Of a stretch of 64,000 nucleotides of DNA, positions 61,101 to 64,000 are shown in pieces. The notes under the pieces were generated by a model, which did not search any database, was not told the origin of the DNA, and worked only from the letters and a program-made list of their open reading frames with translations. Within the stretch, counting starts at the first letter, position 1, and each line of letters begins with the position of its first letter. The DNA comes from Bathymodiolus brooksi. Its lineage: Eukaryota > Mollusca > Bivalvia > Mytilida > Modiolidae. The DNA lies in assembly GCA_963680875.1 (NCBI GenBank), contig OY804585.1, positions 44,871,414 to 44,935,413 of the forward strand, read 5' to 3'. A program made the position numbers and the translations under genes.

Positions 61101-62092
61101 CAACAATATTAATACCAACAGACCCAAGAATCAGACAATTTCATCCATTTACATACAGACATATTCATGCATTCAAAGATCCGTACAAGTACTCATTCTT
61201 TCCGAACACAATCATTCCCTGGAATTTACTACCTCAAACTATAGTTCTATGCCCAACAGTCAACACGTTTAGAGAACAGCTAACACCAACTGTTCTCAGC
61301 CATCTACAATCACAAATTTAAATAAAAATGAAATTGTAATTAGTTTTAACCACAAAATTTATTTCTGTTGGCACCACTTGTAAATATCTTATAAATTGAC
61401 TGAATTTATTATTATTTCTTTATGGCGTTTATTCCCACGCATGCGCAACAGCTAGTGATCATCCAGTGGATGTATAGCTGTTTACCGAAAGAAGATTACT
61501 TGTTTGTTTCAATGTAGATTTCTAATTTAGTGCACACGACGCCTTTCAGATATGCACATAGTCAATAATGTAAAAACACAAAAAAATACCACACAGTTGT
61601 CAATAGTTCATTGAGTTTTATGAGCTGTATACTGGAGAAGATCGATTTACTGTATCATGAAACAACGCACGTTTTTCGTCATGGAATGTGTACGCTAAGG
61701 AAATTACCTATGTATGAGCATATAACTGCTACAAAGGTTTTGTTTTGAAACCTTTCATTTGATTTGGATGTAATTTACGGATTTAAATGTTCTACCAAAT
61801 ACATCTATGTGATTTGCATAGATTTCTTGTTCTTACTATATTTTTGCATCCCTCTTTCAAAGTATTTTTTTGTAATGTTTACATTTATATAAACTTTCTT
61901 TTCATATTATACTTTTCTGCATGTTTAATATACATGTATTTGACTTTTTCTGCTTGTTATATAGGTGCGGTAGCTGGAATTGCAATAACTATGGTGTTAG
62001 TCGGAGCTCTACTTGGTGTTTTTATAACAAGACTGTACCACATTAAGTCCTATAGGCGAGGCTTACTTAATTCCAATATTGAAGACTATTAA
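43032..62092 (+). CDS. 3' nine exons of a gene for a LolA-like/mucin-stalk single-pass membrane protein (partial)
   Basis: I assembled nine exons: 43032-43195, 46193-46288, 47424-47492, 48984-49110, 50188-50300, 51357-51539, 52743-53256, 55760-55975 and 61965-62092. All have AG acceptors and GT donors, and phases match at all eight junctions, giving 535 codons and a TAA stop. Product order (window numbering): residues 1-152, LolA-like segment with [11 protein letters not shown] and FTAEWYF; 153-250, SEA-like region ([27 protein letters not shown]); 251-421, Thr-rich linker with eight 12-residue repeats; 422-494, Cys-containing juxtamembrane segment; about 495-514, a transmembrane helix; then about 21 cytoplasmic residues rich in Arg/Lys/Tyr. 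From memory this layout fits uncharacterised LolA-like-domain proteins frequent in molluscs; the family call is inference and the function unknown. No start codon or signal peptide is visible and exon 1 starts mid-codon, so the 5' part lies left of the window. Confidence 0.8.
43170..45950. repeat. 55-bp minisatellite carrying a 5' splice site in every unit
   Basis: About 50 copies of a 55-bp unit. Each has about 26 bases matching the 3' end of exon 1 (GCTAATGTGCAATATGTAGG...CAAG), a donor-like GTAAAC, GTAGAC, GTAAGC or GTAATC, and 29 bases of T-rich intron (CTTTCCATTATTTCTTGACT). The first unit is the real exon/intron junction at 43,195/43,196. Blocks recur at offsets of 825 bp (15 units; GCTAACATGC variant near 43,336 and 44,161) and 935 bp (17 units; GTAGGAAAGG variant at 44,011 and 44,946). 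The last units near 45,770-45,950 are broken up. Confidence 0.93.
46060..46086. repeat. Poly-T tract
   Basis: About 22 consecutive T within intron 1, between the 55-bp array and the exon 2 acceptor. It could be the tail of a minus-strand retroposed insertion, but no body was recognised next to it. Confidence 0.5.
46193..46288 (+). CDS. Exon 2 of the LolA-like membrane-protein gene
   Basis: The acceptor is GTCTTTTTTCAG and the donor GCAGCG|GTAAGT, both strong. It has 32 codons in phase 0/0: [16 protein letters not shown], then a segment with an NFT glycosylation sequon, ending TAEWYFAA. The pairing of a Cys-Asp-x-Trp motif with a later EWYF is what I recall from the mollusc LolA-like family. 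The AG at 46,191-46,192 is followed by a second AG two bases on; only the first keeps the frame. Confidence 0.82.
46618..47010 (-). mobile_element. Dispersed repeat family X, copy a (near full length)
   Basis: Minus-strand copy with the family's terminal AAACGTTAGAGAATAC, GGGGCAACCAAAAA, the CAAACAAACACAAACAA stretch, CATAATAGGAC, and the hallmark CACCAAAACACCAGGGG (the reverse of CCCCGGTTTTTGGTGGGG in plus-orientation copies). At least seven more copies or fragments lie in this window. No coding capacity was seen, so its class is unresolved. Confidence 0.7.
47038..47290 (+). mobile_element. SINE family B, copy 1 (diverged)
   Basis: Starts AAACCGCATCGATGGTGTAATGG, with the tRNA A-box-like TGGTGTAATGG shared with the better copy at 51,580. 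The B box is eroded (GTGGGTTAGGTCGGG). A GAT trinucleotide run (47,258-47,277) sits near the expected 3' end. Confidence 0.55.
47424..47492 (+). CDS. Exon 3 of the LolA-like membrane-protein gene
   Basis: The acceptor is TATTAATTTCAG and the donor TTTGGG|GTAATA. It has 23 codons in phase 0/0: [20 protein letters not shown], then VFG. It continues directly from the EWYFAA end of exon 2. It is short but bounded by consistent signals, and its phase fits both neighbours. Confidence 0.8.
47892..48785 (-). mobile_element. Dispersed repeat family X, copy b, split by an insertion
   Basis: 47,892-48,032 matches the first half of copy a (AAACGTTAGAGAATAC to CAAACAAACACAAACAA). 48,645-48,785 matches the second half (CCTCCTACAAACAACTGGA ... 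ACTAAAAAGATGA). The 610 bp between them are unrelated to family X. Confidence 0.68.
48033..48645. mobile_element. Unclassified insertion inside family X copy b
   Basis: About 610 bp interrupting the family X repeat. The two ends share a weak inverted match around CACAATGGAGCA (48,095-48,110) and TGCTCCATTACGTG (48,570-48,583), suggesting a non-autonomous DNA transposon. There is no open frame of note and no clear target-site duplication. Confidence 0.4.
48984..49110 (+). CDS. Exon 4 of the LolA-like membrane-protein gene
   Basis: The acceptor is TTGAATATTTCAG and the donor TTCTCTG|GTAAGT. It has 42 codons plus one base ([42 protein letters not shown]). The spare G joins TG of exon 5 to make GTG (Val). 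I found this exon because exons 3 and 5 did not match in phase; it restores the frame exactly, which is strong internal support. The FDLNNCY segment resembles a Phe-Asp-x-x-x-Cys motif I associate with the family. Confidence 0.78.
49193..49470 (+). mobile_element. SINE family A, copy 2 (most complete)
   Basis: tRNA-derived. A perfect RNA polymerase III B box GGTTCGAATCC lies at 49,276-49,286, with GTCGTGGTCGTGATCATATG upstream as the probable tRNA 5' part. The central block reads GGTCGGTGGTTTTCTCTCGG then TACTCCGGTTTCCTCC, a motif common in marine-invertebrate SINEs. The tail is telomere-like (CCCTTACCCTAACCCTA). Confidence 0.8.
49700..49925 (-). mobile_element. Dispersed repeat family X, copy c
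   Basis: Shows GATACCAAATGGGTAGTCATAATC (the reverse of GATTACCCCTTTGGTATTTTC at 63,350), CCCACTAAAAACTGGGGGTG and GGCAGTTCCTGCTTCACAGG. It is truncated relative to copy a. Confidence 0.65.
50188..50300 (+). CDS. Exon 5 of the LolA-like membrane-protein gene
   Basis: The acceptor is TTATTATTTATAG and the donor GTCTAT|GTAAGT. Two bases complete the Val codon from exon 4, then 37 codons follow ([37 protein letters not shown]), ending in phase 0. The amphipathic stretch with 'IEPTRL' before a strand resembles SEA-type or related extracellular domains (family knowledge, not proven). The reading begun directly at the acceptor (TGG CTA GAG) meets a stop, so the exon 4 join is needed. Confidence 0.78.
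50335..50395 (-). mobile_element. Dispersed repeat family X, fragment d
   Basis: ACACGTAACTCAGAACGTAAAGACACATAATAGGACAACAC matches copy a near 46,860-46,895. It separates exon 5's donor from the small tandem repeat derived from it. Confidence 0.5.
50405..50605. repeat. Small tandem repeat (81-bp period) derived from the exon 5 donor junction
   Basis: TTAGTTACATTTGGTCTTAA recurs at 50,431 and 50,512 (offset 81), with a third partial copy at 50,574-50,605. Each half unit resembles the end of exon 5 and its donor: CACGTGTCTAT followed by NTNAGTTAC, then GGTCTTAA. The donor GT is changed to AT or TT in two copies and kept as GT in the third. Confidence 0.75.
50989..51182 (-). mobile_element. SINE family A, copy 3
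   Basis: Minus strand. The B box GGGATTCGAACTC is at 51,089-51,101 (reverse reading GAGTTCGAATCCC), with GTGATAGGCACTGATTGCAT. The telomere-like tail appears reversed as GGGATTAGGGTTATGG. The central block is shortened compared with copy 2. Confidence 0.72.
51183..51250 (-). mobile_element. Dispersed repeat family X, fragment e
   Basis: ACCAAAAGGGTAATCAGAAACCG followed by GAATCGAAGAAG is the reverse of the terminal part of the copy at 63,330-63,370. It is directly adjacent to SINE copy 3. Confidence 0.5.
51357..51539 (+). CDS. Exon 6 of the LolA-like membrane-protein gene
   Basis: The acceptor is CCTTTGCTATAG and the donor AGTCAG|GTATCA. It has 61 codons in phase 0/0: [20 protein letters not shown], then [20 protein letters not shown], ending with an N-glycosylation sequon (QNIT) and TTTSQ. 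The 'vTatLLDK' strand followed by a helix ([11 protein letters not shown]) continues the SEA-like region begun in exon 5. Confidence 0.83.
51580..51890 (+). mobile_element. SINE family B, copy 2
   Basis: The tRNA-like head has A box TGGTGTAATGG (51,591-51,601) and B box TGTTCGAACCC (51,637-51,647), 36 bp apart from the end of A to the start of B. The body runs through ATGGTTGGCTTGGAATCAGG and GCTAACGCTAAAAACCCCAG and ends near CATCATCATTTCATTG. It lies 40 bp after the exon 6 donor. Confidence 0.75.
52098..52298. mobile_element. MITE-like fold-back element, about 200 bp
   Basis: The left end ACATCCAGATTGGGGGCATG plus TCAG (52,101-52,124) is the imperfect inverse of CTGACATGACCCCAATCGAG plus ATGT (52,272-52,295). 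The match continues inward with ACCGACCAATC against GATTGGACGGT. No coding capacity. Confidence 0.6.
52399..52503 (+). mobile_element. SINE family A, copy 4 (5' fragment)
   Basis: GGATTTACAACTACCTATGC, then CACTAACGTTATGAGTTCGAAACCC and CAACATTATGTGCTAAAG, match 49,226-49,330. It stops before the central block. Confidence 0.65.
52743..53256 (+). CDS. Exon 7, Thr-rich stalk of the LolA-like membrane-protein gene
   Basis: The acceptor is GATTTTCTATAG and the donor AAAAAAT|GTAAGT. It has 171 codons plus one base. The first 20 or so ([18 protein letters not shown]) finish the folded extracellular part. Then comes a Thr/Pro/Ser-rich linker, and from codon 70 on eight copies of a 12-residue repeat [12 protein letters not shown] (variants end in K or A; the last is degenerate). 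Thr density suggests an O-glycosylated stalk, but the repeat is also basic (Arg, Lys, His), unusual for a mucin. An open frame on the opposite strand is a by-product of the repeat. Confidence 0.82.
52950..53237. repeat. 36-bp coding minisatellite in exon 7 (8 copies)
   Basis: Eight exact-length 36-bp units, all in frame. Units alternate between an ACGAAC...ACGCCCC type and an ACAAAC...ACCCCCC type (order 1-2-1-2-1-1-2, then a diverged last unit), which suggests growth by a 72-bp dimer plus one single-unit step. Confidence 0.93.
53257..53530. other. Start of intron 7, unique sequence
   Basis: AT-rich intron sequence after the exon 7 donor. No exon, repeat family or RNA gene was recognised here. 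Confidence 0.5.
53534..53935. mobile_element. Fold-back element with a duplicated left arm
   Basis: GCTTACGTCATCTTGTCAAT at 53,534 recurs at 53,705 (offset 171), each followed by GGAGATAACTGTATTG. The second copy's arm (53,766-53,828) pairs with its inverse at about 53,868-53,932 (CAATACAGTTATCC), around a loop with CTGGCTCCGCTAACGCG. Arms are about 63 bp with few mismatches. Confidence 0.65.
53940..54550. other. Intron 7, middle
   Basis: No coding exon was recognised. ATATTATATCGAATATTTTCGCA (from about 54,478) is loosely mirrored by GCAAAAATATTCGATATAATAT (from about 54,525), so it may be the outer part of the fold-back element that follows. Confidence 0.4.
54551..54678. mobile_element. 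Palindromic element with 43-bp arms
   Basis: The left arm 54,551-54,593 begins AATTATCACCCTTGTTGGAG. The right arm 54,636-54,678 is its reverse complement with one mismatch. The 42-bp loop contains GTCACCCTCGGGCA. A long, nearly perfect hairpin without coding capacity fits a MITE or similar fold-back. Confidence 0.75.
55040..55400 (+). mobile_element. Dispersed repeat family X, copy f
   Basis: Plus orientation: CACCTGAGTTCATCCCCGG, TTTTTGGTGGGGTCCGCG, CCAGTTGTTTGTAGAAGG, GTGTCCAACACATATTGTG, GATTGCCCCTTCGTTATTC and terminal TCTCTAAC. It matches copy a in reverse. Confidence 0.7.
55485..55715 (+). mobile_element. Dispersed repeat family X, copy g
   Basis: Begins ACACGACGGGTGACACTAG, as does the copy at 63,155, and ends with the GATTGCC(T)TTTT stretch. 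Its internal part (TTTTGGTCTTTTCGAC) differs from copy f, so family X may have subfamilies. A 78-codon open frame here has no recognisable features. Confidence 0.55.
55760..55975 (+). CDS. Exon 8 of the LolA-like membrane-protein gene
   Basis: The acceptor is CTATTATTATAG and the donor AGTGGAG|GTAAGG. T of exon 7 plus TA gives Leu, then 71 codons: [20 protein letters not shown], a Thr-rich middle ([14 protein letters not shown]), then [20 protein letters not shown] and RLSG. Four Cys (CxC, ECP, NCG) make a small juxtamembrane module. The last base G joins GT of exon 9 to give Gly. Confidence 0.8.
55976..57440. other. Last intron, 5' part, no gene seen
   Basis: AT-rich intron. It holds an inverted pair at 56,539-56,577 and 56,819-56,857 (AGACCTTTTGCACATTTCC against GGAAATGTGCAAATGGTCT), a second outer pair (GTGTTAAACCACTAATTAA near 56,860 against GAATTAGTGGTTTGACACC near 57,311), and a short direct repeat of ATATTGCTCTT near 57,330 and 57,385. 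These look like nested MITE remnants. Confidence 0.5.
57492..59030 (+). pseudogene. LINE protein N-terminal part: 2A-like motif, two PHD fingers, APE endonuclease
   Basis: An open frame of 512 codons, beginning at a non-ATG codon; a true start is not visible. Residues 82-89 read DTETNSGP, a 2A-like D-x-E-x-N-P-G-P motif with the first Pro replaced by Ser. PHD finger 1 spans about 96-146 (C96, C99, C112, C115, H120, C123, C143, C146). PHD finger 2 at about 218-268 has the same spacing and ends in the same CGMPN. The endonuclease starts near 336 ([14 protein letters not shown]), with ETWL at 368-371, YRSDRK, and AYYRPP. The expected GDFN motif reads GYFN at 478-481, so a metal-binding/catalytic Asp is lost. 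The frame ends at a stop created by a frameshift. Confidence 0.85.
59030..61321 (+). pseudogene. LINE protein C-terminal part: end of endonuclease and reverse transcriptase, frameshifted
   Basis: In the shifted frame the endonuclease ends with [15 protein letters not shown] and LGLSDHDVV (the catalytic SDH is intact), then a stop at 59,153. A basic linker ([14 protein letters not shown]) lies in another frame at 59,283-59,600. The reverse transcriptase from 59,610 has [64 protein letters not shown] and YINDLP. The active-site box reads FAND (60,497-60,508) instead of FADD. Stops at 60,281 and 60,797 interrupt it. The C-terminal tail ([24 protein letters not shown]) is typical of CR1/L2 elements. 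This copy cannot encode an active enzyme. Confidence 0.85.
61422..61964. other. Last intron, 3' part, no gene seen
   Basis: AT-rich sequence with no recognised exon or repeat family. It ends in the polypyrimidine tract and TTGTTATATAG acceptor of exon 9. Confidence 0.5.
61965..62092 (+). CDS. Terminal exon 9: transmembrane helix and cytoplasmic tail
   Basis: The acceptor is GCTTGTTATATAG; phase joins exon 8 to make Gly, then 41 codons and TAA at 62,090-62,092. [20 protein letters not shown] is an obvious 20-residue transmembrane helix. The tail [20 protein letters not shown] plus Y has positive charge next to the membrane (stop-transfer, type I topology) and two Tyr that could be sorting or phosphorylation sites, which is speculative. 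A 107-residue variant of exon 8 read through its donor would end without this helix. Confidence 0.85.
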
Positions 62093-62220
62093 TGTTAATG
62101 ACGATCATATATCAAGGAAATCTCATATACAGGAAATCAATCCATATACTATAATAGATATTAACATTGCTAATTGTTTGTTTGTTGTTAATGACAATAT
62201 AAATATAATAATTATAGATT

Positions 62221-62350
62221 AATACATGGCCTTTTTCATATTGACCTTGTTATCAGCCCGAGACCTTGATATCGGCACAAGGGCTTTAGCTGAAGGGACG
62301 ATATTAGTCGAGGGCTGATAACAAGGGCAATATGAAAAAGGCCATGTATT
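62221..62350. mobile_element. Palindromic element with 39-bp arms
   Basis: The left arm 62,221-62,259 (starting AATACATGGCCTTTTTCATA) and the right arm 62,312-62,350 are reverse complements with one mismatch. The 52-bp loop contains GATATCGGCACAAGGGC. It would fall in the 3' UTR if transcription continues to the signal at 62,512. Confidence 0.75.
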
Positions 62351-62358
62351 GATCTATT

Positions 62359-62527
62359 TATCACATATTTTGCCAGAGCAGATAACATGTTATTGCCCTT
62401 CAAAAGAGGGCAGATAACATGTTATTCTCCTCATAAAATGTTATTGCCCTGGGAGCAAATAACACGCCGCAAATTATGCTTTTATTACACATTCAAATTC
62501 GGTGTTATTTCAATAAAATATGTGATA
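62359..62527. mobile_element. Short element with 13-bp terminal inverted repeats
   Basis: TATCACATATTTT at 62,359-62,371 is exactly inverted as AAAATATGTGATA at 62,515-62,527. Inside, GCAGATAACATGTTATT occurs twice and CATAAAATGTTATTGCCC is related, giving a ladder of TTATTGCCC-type motifs. It follows the 39-bp palindrome directly, so the two may be one composite element. Confidence 0.6.
62512..62517 (+). terminator. Candidate polyadenylation signal AATAAA
   Basis: First canonical AATAAA after the gene's stop codon, 420 bp downstream. A second is at 63,030. Because it lies inside the inverted-repeat end of a small element, it may be element-supplied or unused. Confidence 0.3.
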
Positions 62528-63130
62528 ATGACACTTTGTTATCAAATATATTTACTTATATACTAGTATATAAATAAATGAGGTGGAAATGTAAATATAC
62601 AGATTGACCCAGTTTGTGATATTTTCATATATATTATTTTCTAGAACCACAATTTATTTATATTTTGATTGTGATAATTTAGTCGCCCAATATGTTGGTT
62701 TAACCTATTAAGGTAATTGTTGACAACAACAAGCACATTTTTACCTAACCTAAACTGTGCCAACAAGAAGAGGTACAAGAAGAACAGGGAATATTGTTAA
62801 ATTTATTCACATAAAAATATTGGAAAGCAAAATAATTTTTAAATATTTTGGAGCAAATAAACCAAAGTGCCTAAATTGGATAGTCAAAATTGTTAAATTT
62901 GCTAAAATAGAAATATTGGAAAGTTAAATAATTTTAAAATGTTTTGGAGCAAGCAAACCCAAGAGCCTAAATTAGATAGTCAAAATCGGCTACGTTTGCC
63001 TATGTTCGAGGGAAATTGACCTTAGCTTTAATAAATTATGTAATTTTCAAACATTAATATATTGAACGTTTTCCTTATGATTATGTCTTTATACAGAATA
63101 GCATGTTTGTGTATGTGGCTATTTCATAAA
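62528..63130. other. Downstream region with a 97-bp duplication
   Basis: A 97-bp segment at 62,794-62,890 (TGTTAAATTTATTCACATAA ... GATAGTCAAAAT) is tandemly duplicated at 62,891-62,986 with scattered differences. No coding sequence was seen in the rest of the interval. Confidence 0.65.
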
Positions 63131-63149
63131 TATGATCTCTCAGCTAACT

Positions 63150-63375
63150 AGATTAACACGACGGGTGCCACTAATGGATCAGGAACTGCTTACCCTTCCG
63201 GAGCACCTGAGTCTATCCCCGGTTTTTAGTGGGGTTCGTGTTACTCGATCTTTATTAGTTATATGTGTATGTTTTGTAGATCGTTGTTTGTCCCTTTGTA
63301 CTTTTTCTTTTGGCCATTGCGTTGTCTTTTCTTCTTCGCTATACGGATTCTGATTACCCCTTTGGTATTTTCACA
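63150..63375 (+). mobile_element. Dispersed repeat family X, copy h
   Basis: Best-preserved head of the family: ACACGACGGGTGCCACTAAT, CTTACCCTTCCGGAGCACCT, CCCCGGTTTTTAGTGGGG, then GATTACCCCTTTGGTATTTTC. The apparent 73-codon open frame across it is not a gene. Confidence 0.7.
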
Positions 63376-63508
63376 CTACTTATATTTTTTAATGTATAAT
63401 GTTCGATGTTTGTGTCTTGAAAGTCAGTGTTAATAATATCTGACGGTCATGCTGTTATATCGGTGTTCGAGGTTTTTTTTATTAGCCATGTATCTGTCTG
63501 TGAGTGAT

Positions 63509-64000
63509 AAATAAACGTTAGAGAAAACCAAAGGGGTAATCAAGAATAGAAACTGGCAACATTGGGTACACCAGACACAGGACAAAGATAAACAAACAAA
63601 AAAACACAATACAGAGATACTGTCAACATTGGGTACACCAGACACAGGACAAAGATAAACAAACAAAAAAACACAATACAGAGATACTGTCAACATTGGG
63701 TACACCAGACACAGGACAAAGATAAACAAACAAAAAAACACAATACAGAGATACTGTCAACATTGGGTACACCAGACACAGGACAAAGATAAACAAACAA
63801 AAAACACAATACAGAGATACTGTCAACATTGGGTACACCAGACACAGGACAAAGATAAACAAACAAAAAACACAATACAGAGATACTGTCAACATTGGGT
63901 ACACCAGACACAGGACAAAGACAAACAAAAAAAACACAACACAGAGATACTGTCAACATTGGGTACACCAGACACAGAACAAAGACAAACAAACAAAAAA
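63509..64000 (-). repeat. Family X copy i expanded into a 66-bp tandem array, running off the window
   Basis: Starts with the family terminus AAATAAACGTTAGAGAA and the AAAGGGGTAATCAAGAATAG block. Then a 64-67-bp unit repeats at least six times (ACAGAGATAC at 63,611, 63,678, 63,745, 63,811, 63,877 and 63,941). Unit length falls in steps 67, 67, 66, 66, 64 through loss of A in the poly-A run of AAACAAACAAAAAA. Minus-strand open frames across it are stop-free repeats, not genes. Confidence 0.88.

Larger units (their letters stand above)
57450..61420 (+). mobile_element. CR1/L2-like non-LTR retrotransposon, degenerate, in the last intron
   Basis: One plus-strand LINE of about 3.9 kb with a degenerate 2A-like motif, two PHD fingers, an APE-type endonuclease and a reverse transcriptase with a C-terminal domain, all once in a single reading order. 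Frameshifts near 59,010-59,030, 59,280 and 59,605, and in-frame stops at 59,153, 60,281 and 60,797, break it. Domain order and 2A-like N-terminus match CR1/L2-group elements of marine invertebrates (family knowledge). Outer limits are approximate: no target-site duplication or tail repeat was identified. It shares orientation with the host gene. Confidence 0.85.

Noticed and set aside
63430..63992. Overlapping minus-strand frames with repeated LCLVYPMLTVSL-type segments, as a membrane protein.
   Set aside because: They are translations of the 66-bp tandem array in several frames.

Overview
This window is eukaryotic DNA, most likely from a bivalve mollusc and possibly a mussel. It is AT-rich and full of tandem arrays. 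It has short exons with GT-AG introns, tRNA-derived SINEs, short fold-back elements, a PHD-finger non-LTR retrotransposon, and a dispersed repeat with 'ACGACGGGTG' and 'CCCCGGTTTTTGGTGGGG' motifs of a kind I associate with mussel genomes. The species assignment is inference. No prokaryotic operon, rRNA gene, CRISPR array or intact tRNA gene was seen.

Layout. Positions 1-42,672 are one minisatellite with a 45-bp basic unit (51, 43, 47 and 46/52-bp length variants), all in one orientation and reorganised into nested higher-order repeats of about 0.5, 0.7, 1.0, 1.16, 2.45, 3.05, 4.07 and 10-11 kb. A SINE follows at its right edge.

From 43,032 to 62,092 I could assemble the last nine exons of one plus-strand gene by hand. 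Every exon junction keeps phase, giving 535 codons plus a stop. The product looks like a single-pass membrane protein: a LolA-like/SEA-like extracellular part of a type common in molluscs, a Thr-rich stalk built from a 36-bp coding minisatellite, a Cys-containing juxtamembrane segment, one transmembrane helix and a short tail. The first exon here begins inside a codon and no signal peptide is visible, so upstream exons must lie left of the window. The giant array therefore probably sits inside an intron.

Inside the gene, intron 1 (window numbering) holds a 55-bp array of about 50 copies. Its unit is the end of exon 1 plus its 5' splice site plus the first bases of the intron. A smaller array after exon 5 was built the same way from that exon's donor junction. 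Introns also hold two SINE families, several copies of a dispersed repeat, fold-back/MITE-like elements and, in the last intron (55,976-61,964), a dead CR1/L2-like non-LTR retrotransposon. That element has a degenerate 2A-like motif, two PHD fingers, an endonuclease and a reverse transcriptase, with substitutions at catalytic positions of both enzymes.

Downstream of the gene (62,093-64,000) are fold-back elements, a 97-bp duplication and two more copies of the dispersed repeat. One of these has been expanded into a 66-bp tandem array that runs off the window end.

The main biological story is one gene hosting four unrelated tandem arrays, two of them templated on its own exon/intron boundaries.
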